Shown here piece after piece: positions 61,279 to 64,000 of a DNA stretch of 64,000 bases. Where the stretch lies: the NCBI GenBank assembly GCA_963716215.1, contig OY970298.1, positions 1,302,001 to 1,366,000 on the forward strand, in the 5' to 3' direction. The position numbers were made by a program, and so were the translations under genes. This DNA is from JACVRW01 sp963716215 (GTDB lineage: Bacteria; Actinomycetota; Thermoleophilia; Solirubrobacterales; Thermoleophilaceae). Every line of letters begins with the position of its first letter. Positions within the stretch are counted from its first letter, which is position 1. A model generated the notes under the pieces. The model made no database searches and was not told the origin of the DNA. It saw only the letters and a list, made by a program, of their open reading frames with translations.

Positions 61279-62980
61279 GCGCCGTCGCCGCGAAGCGCAT
61301 CAGCGCCGGAGCACTGGGCGATGGGTCGAGCGCCAGCTCGGGCAGCTCGTTGTCCGCGATCCAGCTCGCCACGATCCGCACCTCGTCCACCTCGTCCTTG
61401 GGCACGACCGTCCGCCCCGACGGGCGCGCCAGCGCCGCCCCCGTGCGCTCGACGAGATCCGAGTGGCCCGGCAGCGGGCCCCAGTCGACCAGCCGCCCCC
61501 GCACCAGCCAGAACGCGTCGAAGCGCTCCTTCACGGGGTGCCTGGCCAGCACCAGTCGGGGAGCCGAGTGGGTGGCGCGCAGCATCCCCTCCAGGCGCTC
61601 CAGCACCCACGCCAGCCGCTCGCGGCGCCGCAGCAGCGCTGCCGCGCGCTCGTAGCGGTGCTCGCCGGCGGCCTCGCGCATTCGCGCGTCCAGCTCGACC
61701 AGCAGCGCCTCGCCGGCGCCCGGCCGCTCGAAGTGGGCCAGCGCCAGATCGACCTGGCGGCGGTAGGCGTTCGGGTCGAGGTCGCCGAGGCAGGGGGAGA
61801 CGCAGCGCCCCATCTGCCCGTACGCGGACGCGTGCTCGCGCGTCTTGAGCGTCCGCCCGCAGTGGCGCAGGCGATAGAGCGACGTGAGCTGGTCGGCCAG
61901 CTCGTTCGCCAGCGGACGGGAGCCGAGCGGGCCGACGTTCACCGCGTTGCCGGGCGCCGGCTCCGACGCCACCTCGAGCACGGGGTAGGGGATGTCGAGA
62001 CGGCAGCGCAGATAGCAGTAGCGGTCGGTGCGCTTGAGCGCCTTGTTGCCCGCCGGCCTCCACTGCTTGATCAGGCGGTTCTCCAGCACCAGCGCCCCGA
62101 GCTCGGAGTTGGTCGGACGGTAGTCGACGATCTCGGCGCGCTCCGTCCAGCCGGCGGGAGCGCAGAAGTGCGCCCGGGCGCGCGAGCGCAGCGACACGGA
62201 CTTGCCGACGTACAGCGGGCGCCCGCGCTCGTCGCGGAAGATGTACACGCCGGGGTCGTCCGGCAGCGTGGACAGGTCGGGGCGCTCGGACGGCGGGATG
62301 CGCTCCGCGGGCTCGGTCTTGCGGGCGCGCCGGCGGGTCTTGAGCAGCTCCAGCGCCTCCTCGACCGTCACGGCGTTGGCGCACACACGCGGGAACAGGG
62401 CGCAGAACACGCGCGCGCAGGTGACCGCATCCGGGAGCGCGCGGTGCACCTCCTCCACCTCGATGCCGAGCGAGTCCGCCAGCGGCGCCAGCGAGCGCTT
62501 GCGGGCCAGCGGCGCGAAGCGGCGCGCCAGCTGGACCGTGCAGAGCACCGGCGGCTTGGGCCAGTCGAGCCCGCAGCGCTCGAACGCCTGCCGCAGGACG
62601 CGCCGGTCGAAGCTGGCCGAGTGGGCGATCAGCACTCGCCCGTCGAGCAGCTCGCCGAGCTCCTCGAGCACCTCGTGCGGCGGCGGCGCGGAGTCCACCA
62701 TCGCCTGCGTGATGCCGGTGAACCGCTGGATGCCGCGCGCCAGCGGCCGTTCCGTCCGGACCAGCGAGTCGAATGTCTCGTGCAGCTCGCCTCCTCCGAC
62801 GAGCACTGCACCCACCTCGGTCAGCTCGCAGAGGTCGCCGGCCATGCCGTTCGTCTCGGTGTCGACGGCGAGAAACTCAGCTCCTGCGACTGGCTGGTCG
62901 AGCAAATGCACGAACGACCGATGCAACCGCCCGGGCCGGACGGATCGATGCGCGGGCTGCAGGCGCCGGGGCGAACCCAT
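61205..62980 (-). CDS. DnaQ-like DEDDh exonuclease fused to UvrC/Cho-like GIY-YIG nuclease
   Basis: 591 residues. Residues 30-210: DEDDh exonuclease with VDTETNG near 39 (DxE), AHSASFDRRVL and HRALPDAVTCARV (HxxxxD). Residues 235-420: GIY-YIG nuclease GVYIFRDERGRPLYVGKSVSLRSRARAHF with the UvrC-like continuation ENRLIKQWRPAGNKALKR, and a UvrC cysteine-type region GRCVSPCLGDLDP. A UVR-like/coiled segment follows. This fusion occurs in actinobacteria as a Cho-like repair nuclease. The conserved part begins near a GTG at 62911; the ATG at 62980 is the longest start. The final 25 residues overlap the SRPBCC gene. Confidence 0.88.
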   Translation of the reverse strand: MGSPRRLQPAHRSVRPGRLHRSFVHLLDQPVAGAEFLAVDTETNGMAGDLCELTEVGAVLVGGGELHETFDSLVRTERPLARGIQRFTGITQAMVDSAPPPHEVLEELGELLDGRVLIAHSASFDRRVLRQAFERCGLDWPKPPVLCTVQLARRFAPLARKRSLAPLADSLGIEVEEVHRALPDAVTCARVFCALFPRVCANAVTVEEALELLKTRRRARKTEPAERIPPSERPDLSTLPDDPGVYIFRDERGRPLYVGKSVSLRSRARAHFCAPAGWTERAEIVDYRPTNSELGALVLENRLIKQWRPAGNKALKRTDRYCYLRCRLDIPYPVLEVASEPAPGNAVNVGPLGSRPLANELADQLTSLYRLRHCGRTLKTREHASAYGQMGRCVSPCLGDLDPNAYRRQVDLALAHFERPGAGEALLVELDARMREAAGEHRYERAAALLRRRERLAWVLERLEGMLRATHSAPRLVLARHPVKERFDAFWLVRGRLVDWGPLPGHSDLVERTGAALARPSGRTVVPKDEVDEVRIVASWIADNELPELALDPSPSAPALMRFAATALSESPGPAPRPPSGSRATARASSA

Positions 62981-63006
62981 CCGCCTCCGCGCTTAGCCTC
63001 GACGAG

Positions 63007-64000
63007 ATGGCCCGGTCCGCCACCGTCTACAGCTGCGCCTCCTGCGGCCACGAGAGCCCCAAGTGGCATGGGCGCTGTCCCGGTTGCGGCGAGTGGAACG
63101 CGCTCGTCGAGGAGGCGCGCGCGGCGCCGTCCGTCCGCACCGGCGCTGGCAACGGAGTGCGCCGCTCCGGCGCCCGTGCGCTGAAGCCGGTTCCTCTCGC
63201 GCAGGTCAAGGCGCCCGCGGTCGAGCGCCTTACGACCGGCATCGGGGAGCTCGACCGCGTGCTCGGCGGCGGGCTCGTCCCGGGCTCGCTAGTGCTGATC
63301 GGAGGCTCCCCCGGAATCGGCAAGTCCACGCTGACCAGCGGCGCGCTCGGTAACTTGGCGGCGGCTGGCCGCAAGGTGCTGTACGTATCCGGCGAGGAGT
63401 CCGCGGCCCAGGTGAAGCTGCGCGCCGAGCGCCTCGGGCCGCACGCCCTGACGGTCCCGATCGTGGCCGAGACCGACCTCGAGGCCGTGCTCGCCACGCT
63501 CGAGGCCGAGCGGCCCGAGGTGTGCGTGATCGACTCCGTGCAGGTGCTCTACGACCCGGCCCTGACCGGCGCGCCCGGATCGGTCGGTCAAGTGCGCGAG
63601 GTGGCCGGGCGCATCATGCGCGTGGCGAAGCAGCTCGGCATCGCCACGATGCTGGTCGGGCACGTGACCAAGGAGGGCTCGCTCGCAGGCCCGCGCGTGT
63701 TGGAGCACCTCGTGGACTGCGTGCTGTCCTTCGAGGGTGAGCGCGAGCGCACGTACCGCACGCTGCGGGCGCTCAAGAATCGCTTCGGCTCCACCAACGA
63801 GGTCGGCGTGTTCGAGATGGCCGATCAGGGCCTGGTCGAGGTGGAGGACGCCTCGGAGCGCTTCGTGTCCGAGGCCACGCGCGCGCCAGGCTCGGTGGTG
63901 CTGTGTGCGATGGAGGGGTCGCGGCCGCTGCTGGTGGAGGTGCAGGCGCTCGTCGCACCCAGCGAGCTGGTGCCGCCGCGGCGGGTGGCCAACGGGGTCG
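63007..64000 (+). CDS. radA: DNA repair protein RadA (3' end beyond window)
   Basis: At least 331 residues, open to the end of the window. Zinc finger CASCGHESPKWHGRCPGCG (Cys10, 13, 24, 27), RecA-like core with Walker A GGSPGIGKST near 98-107, SGEESAAQVKLRAERL and the RadA-specific KNRFGSTNEVGVFEM near 257. A Lon-like domain begins at the edge (PGSVVLCAMEGSRPLLVEVQALV). It remodels recombination intermediates. Divergent from the nuclease gene with a 26-base gap. In Gram-positives radA follows clpC; here about 22 kb separates them. Confidence 0.95.
   Translation, partial: MARSATVYSCASCGHESPKWHGRCPGCGEWNALVEEARAAPSVRTGAGNGVRRSGARALKPVPLAQVKAPAVERLTTGIGELDRVLGGGLVPGSLVLIGGSPGIGKSTLTSGALGNLAAAGRKVLYVSGEESAAQVKLRAERLGPHALTVPIVAETDLEAVLATLEAERPEVCVIDSVQVLYDPALTGAPGSVGQVREVAGRIMRVAKQLGIATMLVGHVTKEGSLAGPRVLEHLVDCVLSFEGERERTYRTLRALKNRFGSTNEVGVFEMADQGLVEVEDASERFVSEATRAPGSVVLCAMEGSRPLLVEVQALVAPSELVPPRRVANGV

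Overview
The window is a gene-dense, very GC-rich stretch with many GTG starts, short intergenic gaps and stop/start overlaps (ATGA or GTGA). It carries actinobacterial-type gene families: a type II FAS operon with a PCCB-type carboxyltransferase, an AbiEi/DUF559 protein, a DnaQ-UvrC fusion and large AAA regulators with a C-terminal conserved domain. This suggests an actinomycete, most likely class Thermoleophilia (Solirubrobacterales or relatives). That placement is inference from gene content; no marker gene was searched.

Layout. (1) 1-11116, nucleoside and purine salvage: two ABC permease subunits, a 572-aa protein whose C-terminal third resembles the purine nucleoside phosphorylase fold, a split ALDH16-type aldehyde dehydrogenase pair, deoC, deoB, a PRAI-like enzyme, a LOG-family phosphoribohydrolase, guanine deaminase and hpt. 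Together these could import nucleosides and take deoxyribose-1-P through deoxyribose-5-P to acetaldehyde and acetate, while recovering bases. (2) 11213-19031: ftsH followed by assorted genes (membrane protein, cupredoxin, YjbR, GH6 hydrolase, DUF1697, PEP-mutase-like enzyme, HAD phosphatase, cytochrome c, YtkA-like protein). (3) 19114-20839: folP-folB-folK. (4) 21215-32542: small Cys-rich protein, GAF histidine kinase with LuxR response regulator, MFS exporter, then a fatty acid synthesis operon fabD-fabH-fabG-acpP-fabF-carboxyltransferase-SGNH hydrolase-MaoC-fabI. (5) 32553-40622: coaX, AbiEi/DUF559 protein, dus, greA, lysS, lipoprotein, clpC. (6) 40699-45404: 1073-aa AAA regulator and a berberine-bridge-type FAD oxidase. 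(7) 45430-60577: secreted-protein island. On the minus strand lie five tandem seven-bladed delta-60-repeat/RTX proteins, an alpha/beta hydrolase, a GH9 glycosidase and a small protein, all apparently one operon; two tandem HExxHxxGxxD metalloprotease-like secreted proteins are divergent from it. (8) 60617-64000: CDGSH protein, SRPBCC protein, DnaQ-UvrC-like nuclease and the start of radA.

The order hpt-ftsH-folP-folB-folK-coaX-dus-greA-lysS-clpC-radA matches a backbone widely conserved in Gram-positive bacteria; the other blocks look like cargo inserted into it.

The most unusual part is the secreted island: five paralogues with nearly identical RTX tails but diverged propellers, and a repeated near-palindrome (CCCCTCTGGGGGC core) in the divergent control region and again before the third propeller gene.

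Four loci (the ALDH start, the YtkA-like gene, the histidine kinase and the FAS-linked carboxyltransferase) show apparent frameshifts that one base fewer would repair. This points to assembly or read error at least as much as to biology. No rRNA, tRNA, CRISPR array, IS element or phage gene was recognised.
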